Shown: in pieces, positions 1-8,765 of the stretch | Layout: every line of letters begins with the position of its first letter | Numbering within the stretch: the stretch's first letter is position 1 | Notes under the pieces: model-generated | What the model was told of the DNA's origin: nothing | The model's database searches: none | What the model saw: the letters and a program-made list of their open reading frames with translations, nothing else | Position numbers and translations under genes: made by a program | DNA from: JAJDIA01 sp031555145 | Lineage (GTDB): Bacteria > Bacteroidota > Bacteroidia > Bacteroidales > Tannerellaceae | DNA length: 43,424 bases | Direction: 5' to 3' | Assembly (NCBI GenBank): GCA_031555145.1 | Contig: JAVBUR010000028.1 | Coordinates: 1-43,424 of the forward strand

Positions 1-9
1 ACAATTATC

Positions 10-64
10 ATGCGCCGCGTCAGCGGTGCCGGCCTACAAAGACGGCACCGCTGACGCGGCGCAT
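10..64. repeat. Perfect 22-bp-arm hairpin
   Basis: The arms at 10-31 and 43-64 are exact reverse complements, separated by an 11-nt loop. The arms are GC-rich and contain CGCTGACGCGG, which recurs in the hairpin at 118-135. No T-tract follows, so it is not a plain intrinsic terminator. It is the first of three hairpins within 135 bp and resembles REP-type intergenic repeats of Bacteroidales. Confidence 0.85.
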
Positions 65-86
65 AAAACACAATCCAATTACATGT

Positions 87-106
87 CCGTGGGCTTGCAC
101 CCACGG
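87..106. repeat. 7-bp-arm hairpin, REP-like
   Basis: CCGTGGG (87-93) and CCCACGG (100-106) pair perfectly around the loop CTTGCA. From memory, similar strings are frequent in Bacteroidetes intergenic regions. It lies between two CCGCTGACGCGG hairpins. Confidence 0.7.
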
Positions 107-117
107 CTACCAACACG

Positions 118-135
118 ATACCGCTGACGCGGTAT
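118..135. repeat. 7-bp-arm hairpin sharing a 12-mer with the first hairpin
   Basis: ATACCGC (118-124) pairs with GCGGTAT (129-135) around TGAC. The string ACCGCTGACGCGG also occurs in the right arm of the 10-64 hairpin, so these two hairpins are related units. It ends 25 nt before the conserved core at 161. Confidence 0.7.
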
Positions 136-160
136 TCACCCATACAAAAATGTTCAAATC

Positions 161-340
161 CTGGAAAATCTGAATGTTTTTACTGGGGGAGCGTTTTTAA
201 GTTAACTATCTATTCCATAGGCTATTCAGACTGAATTATGGAAATATGCTACACCGCTACATCTTTGATATAAATAGCCATCATTCAATGATTTGCCTGG
301 TGTAGGGTTTTTAAAAGCCTACACCACCTATACACCTGGA
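161..340 (+). repeat. Conserved intergenic core, copy A
   Basis: This stretch of about 180 bp matches 43130-43312 in the same orientation. Shared blocks in order are CTGGAAAAT.TGAATG, CCATAGGCT.TTCAG, TATG.AAA, GCTACACCGCTACA (GCCTACACCGCTACA in copy B) and a second CTACACC...CCTGG near the end. Within this copy GGTGTAGG (299-306) pairs with CCTACACC (318-325). No ORF is conserved between the copies, which suggests a structured non-coding element or a degenerate non-autonomous mobile repeat. Confidence 0.65.
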
Positions 341-387
341 AGTTGAGTATGGCTGTTTCACAAATCTGCGCCTAAGAGTTGTTTCAT

Positions 388-442
388 CGACATCTAGATG
401 TTGTTGTAACGGCATCTAGACGTTGTTGCAACGACATCTAGG
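388..442 (+). repeat. 22-bp tandem repeat, 2.5 copies (module copy A)
   Basis: Units at 388-409 and 410-431 are near identical, followed by a half unit at 432-442. Each starts CGrCATCTAGAyGTTG; CATCTAGATG in unit 1 is itself palindromic. A tandem array with the same 22-bp period follows the second copy of the core at 43352-43395. Confidence 0.75.
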
Positions 443-996
443 CCTAGATTCAGCAACGTGTACATTGCTTTTAGAAGTGTACCCGTGGATGTCGGGACGC
501 CGATTCGACGATTTTTCCGGATGTTTTTGTGGAATCAAGGTGGAATTTTTTCTATAGGGTTCACCGTAATTTGCTGGGAAGCAGCGCGATGGAGTGTGGA
601 ATCAAAAAAAAGAAGAGTAGCTGAGGAGGGGGTAAAAACACCACGGTCTGTCTAAAAAATCACCGTTATGATTTTTTCAAATGTCATCGTGTTTGTGAAC
701 GAACGCGATGAGAATCGTTCAGTTACGTCATTCTCTTTTTTGTGGCGATTCGTCGATTGGGAGATATCGGAAGCAGACCTCGTCAAATCCAGGCCTGCGC
801 CTCAACTTCCTGAGTCGTGCGTCTCAGACGGCTGAGTCGTGCGTCTCGCCCGGGCGACATGTGCGTCCGGATTTAGTTTCAATTCCGGCCAAATATGAAA
901 CGGTGGCGCCCCTCGGCATCTTCGTTGCTACACCTAATACCAACCCTTACTTCAATGAAATATCTTCCTTCGATGGAGGAAGAACATATTAATTTG
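443..996. other. Gene-free stretch with a 16-bp direct repeat
   Basis: I see no convincing gene here. Open frames at 458-655 and 708-992 have no recognisable product and no credible ribosome site. The only clear structure is the 16-bp direct repeat CTGAGTCGTGCGTCTC at 810-825 and 832-847 (22-bp period). Confidence 0.5.
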
Positions 997-1004
997 TATA
1001 TTTG
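997..1004 (+). promoter_or_regulatory. Bacteroidetes -7 element for the aminotransferase gene
   Basis: TATATTTG fits the TAnnTTTG consensus. A start point near 1011 would give a short leader before ATG 1027 and would exclude the upstream in-frame ATG at 895. No clear TTTG -33 box is seen. Confidence 0.5.
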
Positions 1005-1026
1005 CCGACCATCGAAAGTGAACGAT

Positions 1027-2202
1027 ATGAAACTGTACAATTTTGACGAGGTGATCGACCGCAAGGGAACGAATTGCGTAAAAGTCGATCTGCTGAAGGA
1101 ATACTTCGGGCGCGAAGACTTGGCGCCGTTATGGGTGGCCGATATGGATTTCCGTACGCCCAACTTTATTGTGGATGCATTGAAAGAGCGCTGCAAGCAT
1201 GAAGTCTTTGGCTATCCGGTGACTCCGGATGCCTACTACGAAAGCATCACCACCTGGGTGCAGTACAAATATAATTGGAAGATCCAACGCGAGTGGCTTT
1301 CGTATATTCCCGGAATTGTAAAAGGGATCGGGATGGTGCTCGACTGCTTCACCCAACCGGGCGACAAGGTGATTATCCAGCCGCCGGTGTATCATCCGTT
1401 CCGGCTCGTGCCCGAGGGGATGAAACGCGAAGTAGTATACAACCCCCTTAAGTTGGTAAACGGACGCTATGAGATGGACTTCGAACAACTGGAGTCGATG
1501 ATCGACCCGCAATGCAAAGTGCTGATCCTGGCTAGTCCTCATAACCCGGCGGGGATTGTTTGGTCAAAAGATACGCTGGTGCATCTGGCGGAGATCTGTT
1601 CGCGCAACCATATCCTGGTGATCTCCGACGAGATCCATTCGGAGATGGCATTCCCACAGTGTAAACATTATCCGTTTGCGACGGTCTCCGAGGCAGCTAC
1701 GGCATGTAGCATCACCTTCATGGCGCCGAGCAAGACGTTTAATATCGCCGGCATCGTATCGTCGTATGCCATTGTTCCTGATCCGGTTTTGCGCGAGCAG
1801 TTCTATTCATTCCTTGAAGTAAGAGAGCTGAATGCGGGAACTATCTTCGCCTACGAAGCCACTACCGCCGCCTATACTTATGGTGCTGAATGGTTGCAAC
1901 AGATGCGGATGTATGTGATGGAGAACGTCAGGTATGTGGAGACATTTATCGGTGCCAACCTCCCATTGATCGAAGTATATCCGCCGCAAGCCTCGTTCTT
2001 GGTATGGTTAGATTGCCGCAAACTGAAACTGACGCAGGAAGAACTGGTAAAGCTATTCATCGACAAAGCCGGCCTGGCACTGAACGACGGCACCATGTTT
2101 GGTCCCGGCGGCGAAGGCTATATGCGCCTCAACGTAGGCTGTCCGCGTTCCACCCTGGAGCAGGCATTGAATGCGCTGAAAAAGGCGATACAAAAAAAAT
2201 AA
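1027..2202 (+). CDS. patB: MalY/PatB-type PLP aminotransferase / cystathionine beta-lyase
   Basis: The 391-aa product is a fold-type I PLP enzyme of the MalY/PatB branch, which cleaves the C-S bond of cystathionine or cysteine to give pyruvate, ammonia and a thiol. Visible family features are the N-terminal DRKGTN.VK segment, PLWVADMDF, the ASPHNPAG loop, SDEIH, and MAPSKTFNIAG carrying the PLP lysine. Length is normal for the family. The reading frame stays open back to 895, but I start at ATG 1027 because a -7 promoter element lies at 997-1004 and homologues begin near MKLYNFDEV. It is cytoplasmic. The precise substrate (cystathionine, cysteine or another beta-substituted amino acid) cannot be read from sequence. 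Confidence 0.85.
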   Translation: MKLYNFDEVIDRKGTNCVKVDLLKEYFGREDLAPLWVADMDFRTPNFIVDALKERCKHEVFGYPVTPDAYYESITTWVQYKYNWKIQREWLSYIPGIVKGIGMVLDCFTQPGDKVIIQPPVYHPFRLVPEGMKREVVYNPLKLVNGRYEMDFEQLESMIDPQCKVLILASPHNPAGIVWSKDTLVHLAEICSRNHILVISDEIHSEMAFPQCKHYPFATVSEAATACSITFMAPSKTFNIAGIVSSYAIVPDPVLREQFYSFLEVRELNAGTIFAYEATTAAYTYGAEWLQQMRMYVMENVRYVETFIGANLPLIEVYPPQASFLVWLDCRKLKLTQEELVKLFIDKAGLALNDGTMFGPGGEGYMRLNVGCPRSTLEQALNALKKAIQKK

Positions 2203-2205
2203 TAC

Positions 2206-2213
2206 TACCTTTG
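2206..2213 (+). promoter_or_regulatory. Bacteroidetes -7 element for the slyD-like gene
   Basis: TACCTTTG matches TAnnTTTG, lies just after the patB stop and 33 bp before the slyD-like ATG. No good TTTG is visible at -33. Confidence 0.5.
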
Positions 2214-2245
2214 TAGTTCATATTTATACATAAACAAATAAGACA

Positions 2246-2818
2246 ATGAGAATTTCACAAAACAAATACGTTGCGGTGACCTATGATCTGAACGTAGGCG
2301 AAGGCGATGATCGCGAACTGATGGAACAGGCAACCCCCGAACACCCCCTGCAGTTTATCTATGGTATCGGCATGATGCTCCCCGCTTTTGAAAAGGCACT
2401 GAGTGGCCTTCAGGCTGGCGAATCGTTTGATTTCACTCTCGCTGCGGCTGACGCTTATGGCGAATATGTGGAAGAACACGTGCTGGAACTGGAAAAGAGC
2501 ATGTTCGAAGTAGACGGTAAGTTTGACTCCGAAATGATCTTCGAAGGCGCTACCATCCCGATGATGGATAACACCGGCAACCGCCTTAACGGTTCGGTAT
2601 TGGAAATCAAAGGTGACATTGTGGTGATGGACTTCAATCACCCCCTGGCTGGCGAAGTGTTGCATTTCAGCGGTAAGGTAGCCGATGTACACGATGCTAC
2701 GGCCGAAGAGATTGCTGCCCTGACAGCCCCTGCAGGTGGTTGTGGTTGCGGCGACTGCGGCGGCGGTTGCGATGAACCTTCACAAAACGGCGGTTGCGGT
2801 TGCGGCGGTTGTAAATAA
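2246..2818 (+). CDS. slyD: SlyD-like FKBP-type peptidyl-prolyl isomerase with metal-binding tail
   Basis: The 190-aa cytoplasmic protein accelerates cis-trans prolyl isomerization and acts as a folding chaperone. The FKBP core is shown by the N-terminal V.VTYDL, QFIYGIGMMLPAFEKAL and GESFDF, with the insert-in-flap domain around residues 70-125 (AYGEYVEEHVLELEKSMF). HPLAGEVLHF closes the FKBP fold. The last 30 residues are rich in Gly and Cys (CGCGDCGGGCDE then GGCGCGGCK) with about eight Cys, a likely Ni/Zn-binding tail like that of SlyD. It lies 17 bp upstream of aroC on the same strand, so the two are probably co-transcribed. Confidence 0.9.
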   Translation: MRISQNKYVAVTYDLNVGEGDDRELMEQATPEHPLQFIYGIGMMLPAFEKALSGLQAGESFDFTLAAADAYGEYVEEHVLELEKSMFEVDGKFDSEMIFEGATIPMMDNTGNRLNGSVLEIKGDIVVMDFNHPLAGEVLHFSGKVADVHDATAEEIAALTAPAGGCGCGDCGGGCDEPSQNGGCGCGGCK

Positions 2819-2835
2819 GCATAAGACATAAGGCA

Positions 2836-3909
2836 ATGGGTAATACGTTTGGGACATTATTCCGGTTAACCTCCTTTGGCGAGTCACACGGGCCGGGGAT
2901 CGGTGGCATAATCGACGGTTGTCCGTCGGGGATCGAAGTGGATATGGACTTTATCCAGGGCGAACTCAAACGCCGTCGGCCGGGGCAGTCACGACTGACC
3001 ACACCCCGCAAAGAAGACGACGAGGTGGAATTCTTTTCCGGTATTTATGAAGGGAAAACCACCGGTACACCCATTGGCTTTATGATCTGGAACAAGAACC
3101 AGCATTCTTCCGACTACGAGGAGATGAAACGTACGTTCCGCCCCTCCCATGCCGACTATACCTACCAGATGAAATATGGCCTGCGCGACCCGAATGGCGG
3201 AGGACGCTCTTCCGCCCGTGAAACCATTGCGCGGGTCGTAGCCGGTGCCTTTGCCAAACTGGCGCTGCGCCAGCACGGAATTGAAATACAAGCCTACACC
3301 TCGCAGGTAGGCTCCATCCGGTTAGAAAAGACCTACCAGGAATACGACCTGGGGCTGACGGAGACGAACGACGTCCGTTGTCCGGATACCGACAAGGCGG
3401 CCGAAATGGCCAGCCTGATCGCCGAAGTAAAGTCAAAAGGCGACACGATCGGCGGAGTAATCACCTGCGTAGCCAAAGGCGTTCCGGTAGGACTGGGCGA
3501 ACCGGTGTTCGACAAGTTGCACGCCGTCTTGGCCCATGCCATGCTCTCGATCAACGCTACCAAAGGATTTGAATACGGCGACGGCTTTGAAGCCGCCCGC
3601 TATCGCGGTTCGGAACGCAACGACCGCTTCTTCAACGACAACGGACATATCAATACCCGTACCAACCATTCGGGCGGTATCCAGGGCGGTATCTCCAACG
3701 GGCAGGATATCTATTTCCGGGTAGCCTTCAAATCGGTAGCCACCATCCTGATGCCACAGGAAACGGTCACCACCGAAGGCGAAGACACCATCCTGAAAGC
3801 CCGTGGGAGACACGACGCCTGTGTGCTGCCCCGTGCCGTCCCTATCGTGGAAGCCATGACCGCCATCACATTACTCGACTTCCTGCTCCTCCAAAAGACG
3901 AGGTGCTAA
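2836..3909 (+). CDS. aroC: Chorismate synthase
   Basis: The 357-aa enzyme converts 5-enolpyruvylshikimate-3-phosphate to chorismate, the last shikimate step, using reduced FMN. Signatures visible are GNTFGTLFRLTSFGESHGPGIGG at the N-terminus, RRRPGQS, the segment DYTYQMKYGLRDPNGGGRSSARET, and R.NHSGGIQGGISNGQ.I plus GRHDACV.PRAVPI.EAM near the end. Length is typical. It follows the slyD-like gene by 17 bp; a fresh promoter for rex follows. Cytoplasmic. Confidence 0.97.
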   Translation: MGNTFGTLFRLTSFGESHGPGIGGIIDGCPSGIEVDMDFIQGELKRRRPGQSRLTTPRKEDDEVEFFSGIYEGKTTGTPIGFMIWNKNQHSSDYEEMKRTFRPSHADYTYQMKYGLRDPNGGGRSSARETIARVVAGAFAKLALRQHGIEIQAYTSQVGSIRLEKTYQEYDLGLTETNDVRCPDTDKAAEMASLIAEVKSKGDTIGGVITCVAKGVPVGLGEPVFDKLHAVLAHAMLSINATKGFEYGDGFEAARYRGSERNDRFFNDNGHINTRTNHSGGIQGGISNGQDIYFRVAFKSVATILMPQETVTTEGEDTILKARGRHDACVLPRAVPIVEAMTAITLLDFLLLQKTRC

Positions 3910-3967
3910 AAAGTCATAACCGGATGGTAAAAAAGATTATCTATCAGCAATTAAGGAAAAAAAGTAG

Positions 3968-3975
3968 TAATTTTG
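3968..3975 (+). promoter_or_regulatory. -7 element upstream of rex
   Basis: TAATTTTG matches TAnnTTTG and lies 40 bp before the rex start, after an A-rich stretch. No TTTG -33 box and no clear TTGTTAA-type Rex operator are visible here, so autoregulation cannot be claimed. Confidence 0.45.
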
Positions 3976-4015
3976 CGTATTGAATAAAAAATCAATAGGC
4001 CACAATTAGCTGCCT

Positions 4016-4669
4016 ATGGCAATGGAAGAAGTGATAAAACCAGTCTTTAAGGTACCCGAGCCCACATTGAGAAGGCTTCCCTGGTATCTGGCTTTCCTGA
4101 AGTTACTGAAAGGAAGGGGAGAGACTGTTGTATCGTCTACCCAGATAGCCAAAGAGATTAATGTCGATTCGAGCCAGGTTGCTAAAGACCTCTCGATTAT
4201 CCATATTTCGGGTAAGACACGAGTGGGCTACGAGATCGAAACGCTAATCGTCGTGCTGGAACAGTTCCTGGGGTTCAATGCCAATCACAAAGCGGTGATC
4301 TTCGGTGTCGGTAGCCTGGGCGGTGCTTTGATCCAGGACTCCGGGCTACACCGGTTCGGGCTGGAAATTGTGGCCGGCTTTGATATCGACGGTGATCTGT
4401 CCGGGAAGGTAATCAATGACGTCCCGGTATTCCTATTGAGCGATTTCGAGGAAAAACAAAAACAATATCAAGCCACGATCGGTATCCTGACCGTTCCGGT
4501 AGACAAGGCGCAGGAAGTGGCCGACATCGCCGTTGCACAGGGCATCCGGGCACTTTGGAACTTCACCCCTTTCCGTATCCGTGTCCCAAAGAACATCGTG
4601 GTAAAGAACACATCCATGTTCGCCCATCTGGCCGTCATGTACAACCGGATGAATATCTCAAATCAATAA
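4016..4669 (+). CDS. rex: Redox-sensing transcriptional repressor Rex
   Basis: The 217-aa DNA-binding protein senses the NADH/NAD+ ratio; in other bacteria NADH releases it from operators of fermentation and respiration genes. The N-terminal winged helix is at about residues 15-85 (RLPWYL.FL..L, then SSTQIAKEINVDSSQVAKDLS). The Rossmann domain begins at KAVIFGVGSLGGAL (about residue 90), with the acidic residue binding the NAD ribose in FDID, and a C-terminal helix for dimer swapping (FAHLAVMYNRM). An alternative start at 4022 is two codons downstream. It is followed after 2 bp by the FAH-family gene, so they form an operon. Confidence 0.93.
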   Translation: MAMEEVIKPVFKVPEPTLRRLPWYLAFLKLLKGRGETVVSSTQIAKEINVDSSQVAKDLSIIHISGKTRVGYEIETLIVVLEQFLGFNANHKAVIFGVGSLGGALIQDSGLHRFGLEIVAGFDIDGDLSGKVINDVPVFLLSDFEEKQKQYQATIGILTVPVDKAQEVADIAVAQGIRALWNFTPFRIRVPKNIVVKNTSMFAHLAVMYNRMNISNQ

Positions 4670-4671
4670 AC

Positions 4672-5289
4672 ATGAAAATCATTGCGGTTGGAATGAATTA
4701 CGCCTCTCACAATAAAGAGATGCGTCATTCGTTAGAATTAGCAGAGCCGACGATCTTTACGAAGGCCGATTCGTCGTTACTGAAAGACGGAAAACCGTTC
4801 TTTATTCCCGATTTTTCATCGGAGGTACACTACGAAACGGAGATTGTCGTACGGATCGACCGGCTGGGTAAGAATATTGCCGAACGATTTGCCCATCGTT
4901 ACTACAGCGAAGTGACGGTAGGTATCGACTTCACCGCACGCGACCTGCAAAACCGGCTGCGTGCCCAAGGGATGCCCTGGGAAATCAGTAAAGCGTTCGA
5001 CAATTCGGCGGCCACCGGCACGTTTGTGACGCTGGAAGAACTGGGAGGTGATGTACAACACTTGCCATTTCATCTGGACATCAACAAACAGATGGTACAG
5101 GAAGGAAATACGGCGGATATGCTGTTCACCGTTGACCGGATCGTAGCCTACGTGAGCCGTTTCTTTACGCTGAAGATCGGGGATCTGATCTTTACCGGAA
5201 CACCTGTCGGTGTCGGCCCGGTACGGATTGATGATCACCTCGAAGGATATATCGGCGAGCGCAAGCTGCTGGATTTCTATGTGAGATAA
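4672..5289 (+). CDS. Fumarylacetoacetate hydrolase (FAH) family protein
   Basis: The 205-aa product has the compact FAH catalytic fold: MKIIAVGMNYASHNKEM at the N-terminus, an ExE metal-binding segment (VHYETEIVVRI), TVGIDFTARDLQ, KAFDNSAATGTFV and FTGTPVGVGPV. Members hydrolyse or decarboxylate 2-keto-diacids (acylpyruvases, oxaloacetate tautomerase/decarboxylase types); which applies here is not visible. An in-frame ATG at 4555 lies inside rex, so I start at 4672, 2 bp after the rex stop. porU follows after 6 bp, suggesting one transcript rex-FAH-porU. Confidence 0.85.
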   Translation: MKIIAVGMNYASHNKEMRHSLELAEPTIFTKADSSLLKDGKPFFIPDFSSEVHYETEIVVRIDRLGKNIAERFAHRYYSEVTVGIDFTARDLQNRLRAQGMPWEISKAFDNSAATGTFVTLEELGGDVQHLPFHLDINKQMVQEGNTADMLFTVDRIVAYVSRFFTLKIGDLIFTGTPVGVGPVRIDDHLEGYIGERKLLDFYVR

Positions 5290-5295
5290 CGAACA

Positions 5296-8200
5296 ATGAC
5301 AGTACGATTACTATTTATTTTTCTTTTCGGACTCTTTTCCCTGCTGCCGACACAGGCAGCCGATGACCGATATACCGCACAGTCGGTATTGGCGGAAGGG
5401 AAGTGGGTCAAGATACAGGTCAATGAAACCGGTATCTATAAACTGACGTATGCCGACCTCAAGGGAATGGGCTTTGCCGATCCCGCAAAAGTAGCCGTAT
5501 TCGGCTATGGCGGATGGCCATTGGAAGAAGACTTCTCGAAAACCTATACCGACGACCTTCCCAATATCGCCGTATGGCAAGGCACCGACTATATCCTTTT
5601 CTATGCGAAAGGACCTGTACAGTGGGCCTACAACAACAATGGGGCCTTTATACATACCAACAACCCGTATGCCATGGCCGGGTATTATTTCCTGACGGAC
5701 GCCTATCCGCGCCAGGTGATGGAAACAGTCGCCTCGGCTGCCAGCGCAGTAAGTACGACCTCCGTATTCGACGATTACTTTGTCCACGAAAAAGAACTGG
5801 CTTCAGTCAACAAGTCCGGACGCGAACTGTATGGCGAATCGTTCGAGCTACAAACGTCGCGATCGTTCGACTGCCGTATCCCCGGTATAACGAATGAATG
5901 GGGAAGGGTAACGATGAGTTTCATTGCACGTCCGGAAAGCACATCCGGGTCGGTCACGCTGAGCATCGACTCGAAGACCCTCGTGAATACATCGGTACCC
6001 AAGATCCCGACCGACAACACGTCGTCGTATACCAAAGGGATCGAAGCCCTGGAAAGTAGCTCCTGGATTGGGGAAAAGAAAGAAGACTTTACTGTAAAGA
6101 TACTCTACGGACGGACCAACGACCCAAATGCCCGCCTAAACTACTTCCGCCTGCAAACCAGACGCGAACTGCGGCCATATGGCGCTTTCACATTCTTCCG
6201 TAACCTCGAATCCATCGAACGAAGCACCCGCTTTGTGATCCAGCATGCCACTGCCGGCACACAGGTCTGGGACGTGACAGACGGAACAAACGCCAAGCAA
6301 ATGGACGCCACGCTTAACGGAACGGAACTTTCTTTCTCGATTCCGGCAGGTAGCTTGCGTGAATTCGCCCTCGTACAAGAAAACGGAACGTTCGACAAAC
6401 CGACATCCATAGGCGAGATAAAGAACCAGAACCTGCATGGATTGGAGCAGGTGGATATGATTATCATCGCTCCCGCTCCCTTTAGGGCACAGGCTGAGCG
6501 ATTGGCCGACCTGCACCGCGATCCGAAAGAAGGACTGAAGGTAGAAGTGGTAGATCCACAACTGATCTATAACGAATTCTCCAGCGGAACACCGGATGCT
6601 ACGGCTTACCGTCGCTTTATGAAAATGTTTTATGACCGAAGCACGACAGCCGGAACACCTCCCCGTTACCTACTGTTATTCGGGGATGGCATCTACGACA
6701 ACCGGGGAATCAGCGACGACGACAGCGGCATCAAGAGCCTGTATAAAGAATACAGCGACCGTTTCCTACTGACCTATCAATCGGTCAATTCACTGGATAT
6801 CAAGTCATACACTACCGATGATTATTTCGGTTTGCTAAAAGATACGGACGGGAAGGATGTTACCTATAATGTGCCCGTAATCGGCATTGGCCGACTGCCG
6901 GTACGTACCGAAACTGAAGCCCGGCAGGTAGTGGACAAACTGATCGGTTATGCCAGTAACACCCTGTTCGGCAACTGGAAAAACAACGTCGCTTTCGTGG
7001 CCGACGATGGTAATGCCAGTGATTTCTACACCACTCGCCACATGGAACAAGCAGACGAACTAGCCGACACGATAGAAGAATATCATCCTGAATTCCTTGT
7101 CAACAAGATCTACCTGGATGCCTATAAGAAAGATTTCACAGGAGGACAAACACGCTATCCGACCGTCAATGCCCGTATCCAGCGCCTGTTGAAAGACGGG
7201 TTGATGGTGCTGAACTATTCCGGACATGGGGGTACCAAATCGTGGACGGAAGAACGGGTGATGACTGATACGGAGATCCGTCAGTCTACCTACCCGTACC
7301 TGCCGCTCTGGATCACGGCCACCTGCGACTTTACCCGTTTTGACGATGCCAGCACATCGGCAGGAGAACTCGTGTTGCTGAATAAAACAAGCGGAGGTAT
7401 TGCCCTCTTCTCTACCACCCGTGCCGTGGATCGGGAAAGAAACTTCGATATCAACAAACAATTGATCGCACACCTGTTTGACAAAAGCAACGGACGGCGC
7501 CTGACATTAGGTGAAGTGATGATGAAGACTAAAACAGCCTTGGGCGGCAGTTGGAACCAGCTCAACTTTATGCTGGTGGGCGACCCGGCCATGAAACTGG
7601 TGTATCCCGAAAACCGCATGCAGGTGACCAGCATCAACGGAAAGCCGCTGACCGGCGATACGATCATCTTTAAGGCCATGGAAAAGATCACGGTCGCAGG
7701 GGAAATACTGGATGCCGACGGCAACCGGATGACAGACTTCAACGGCGTATCCATACCGACCATATTCGATAGCCGGATGTCGCTTAAGACATTAGACAAC
7801 AATAAATCAGGGGCTTTCAGCTATACCGACTACACCAATAAACTGTTTACCAGGCAGGTAGAAGTAACCGACGGGGCTTTCTCATTCACCTTCGAGGTGC
7901 CGAAAGATATCGCCTATTCGAATAATGCCGGCAAGATGAGTCTGTATGCCTCCGACGAGACAGAAGGACTTGAGGCACAGGGTGCTTTCCTCCGCTATAA
8001 AGTGGGTGGAACAGCCGATCAGGTGGAGGACGACCCCGATGGGCCTGAGATCCGCCAGCTTTACCTGAATGATTCCACCTTTGTGGAAGGAGGGAAAGTA
8101 AATACCACTCCGCTGCTGGTAGCCCGCGTATGGGACAAAAGCGGTATTAATCTGACTGGCAGCAGCCTGGGACACGATGTCATGCTGACCATCGACAACT

Positions 8201-8697
8201 CGACGACGCTCAGCTATGTGCTGAACTCTTACTATGAGCCTGTTGGCAACGACAACGAAGGGTTGATTATCTTTCCCATCCCCGAACTGACACCCGGTAT
8301 CCATACGGCTGAGTTCGTAGTATGGGATATCCGTAATAATTCATCCAAAGATACGCTGACCTTCGAAGTGGTGAAGGGGTTGAAGCCATCGCTGATCGAA
8401 CTGGTCGCTACACCGAACCCGGCACGCGAACAGGTACAGTTCCGCCTTGTTCACAACCGTCCGGAGACACAGATGGATGTGGCCATGTCGGTATACGACA
8501 TGACTGGCCGTCTGCTCTGGTCGCATACGGAACAAGGCTCGTCGGAATTATTCAAATCCTATATTATTACCTGGGACCTGACCGGAAACTCGGGCAACCG
8601 CCTCCTTCCGGGTCTTTACTTCTATCGTGCCGCCATCCGTACCAACCATTCCAAAGAGGCTACAAAGGCGAATAAATTAATTATTCTCGCACAATAA
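5296..8697 (+). CDS. porU: Type IX secretion system sortase PorU
   Basis: The 1133-aa C25 (gingipain-type) cysteine peptidase sits on the cell surface, removes the C-terminal signal of T9SS cargo and attaches the cargo to A-type LPS. A signal peptide is clear (LLFIFLFGLFSLLP..AA). The peptidase domain includes LLLFGDGIYDNR and the catalytic pair: His644 in NYSGHGG and Cys677 in WITATCDFTRFD. Near the C-terminus there is a T9SS-type sorting domain (TPNPARE, YDMTGRLLW, LPGLYFYRA), as in PorU. Length fits the family. porV follows after 68 bp; the order porU-porV-ispF is the same as in Porphyromonas gingivalis. Confidence 0.95.
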   Translation: MTVRLLFIFLFGLFSLLPTQAADDRYTAQSVLAEGKWVKIQVNETGIYKLTYADLKGMGFADPAKVAVFGYGGWPLEEDFSKTYTDDLPNIAVWQGTDYILFYAKGPVQWAYNNNGAFIHTNNPYAMAGYYFLTDAYPRQVMETVASAASAVSTTSVFDDYFVHEKELASVNKSGRELYGESFELQTSRSFDCRIPGITNEWGRVTMSFIARPESTSGSVTLSIDSKTLVNTSVPKIPTDNTSSYTKGIEALESSSWIGEKKEDFTVKILYGRTNDPNARLNYFRLQTRRELRPYGAFTFFRNLESIERSTRFVIQHATAGTQVWDVTDGTNAKQMDATLNGTELSFSIPAGSLREFALVQENGTFDKPTSIGEIKNQNLHGLEQVDMIIIAPAPFRAQAERLADLHRDPKEGLKVEVVDPQLIYNEFSSGTPDATAYRRFMKMFYDRSTTAGTPPRYLLLFGDGIYDNRGISDDDSGIKSLYKEYSDRFLLTYQSVNSLDIKSYTTDDYFGLLKDTDGKDVTYNVPVIGIGRLPVRTETEARQVVDKLIGYASNTLFGNWKNNVAFVADDGNASDFYTTRHMEQADELADTIEEYHPEFLVNKIYLDAYKKDFTGGQTRYPTVNARIQRLLKDGLMVLNYSGHGGTKSWTEERVMTDTEIRQSTYPYLPLWITATCDFTRFDDASTSAGELVLLNKTSGGIALFSTTRAVDRERNFDINKQLIAHLFDKSNGRRLTLGEVMMKTKTALGGSWNQLNFMLVGDPAMKLVYPENRMQVTSINGKPLTGDTIIFKAMEKITVAGEILDADGNRMTDFNGVSIPTIFDSRMSLKTLDNNKSGAFSYTDYTNKLFTRQVEVTDGAFSFTFEVPKDIAYSNNAGKMSLYASDETEGLEAQGAFLRYKVGGTADQVEDDPDGPEIRQLYLNDSTFVEGGKVNTTPLLVARVWDKSGINLTGSSLGHDVMLTIDNSTTLSYVLNSYYEPVGNDNEGLIIFPIPELTPGIHTAEFVVWDIRNNSSKDTLTFEVVKGLKPSLIELVATPNPAREQVQFRLVHNRPETQMDVAMSVYDMTGRLLWSHTEQGSSELFKSYIITWDLTGNSGNRLLPGLYFYRAAIRTNHSKEATKANKLIILAQ

Positions 8698-8721
8698 ACT
8701 CGTACCAAGTCTGTTATAATA

Positions 8722-8746
8722 AAGGGCGAAGTAATTCGCCTTCTTT
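8722..8746 (+). terminator. Short hairpin between porU and porV
   Basis: GGCGAA (8725-8730) pairs with TTCGCC (8735-8740) around GTAA and is followed by TTCTTTG. The T-tract is short, so it may act as a weak attenuator or an RNA-stabilising hairpin that sets different porU and porV levels. Confidence 0.4.
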
Positions 8747-8765
8747 GTCTAAAGCATAATTCCAT

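Noticed and set aside
388..442. CRISPR array
   Set aside because: The 22-bp units are directly adjacent without spacers, and no cas gene is present anywhere in the window.
458..655. 65-aa open frame in the left intergenic region
   Set aside because: It starts within the repeat module's flank, has no recognisable product and is not preceded by a ribosome site; the matching region of copy B has no equivalent frame.
895..1026. N-terminal extension of the patB frame
   Set aside because: A -7 promoter element lies inside it and homologues begin at MKLYNFDEV.
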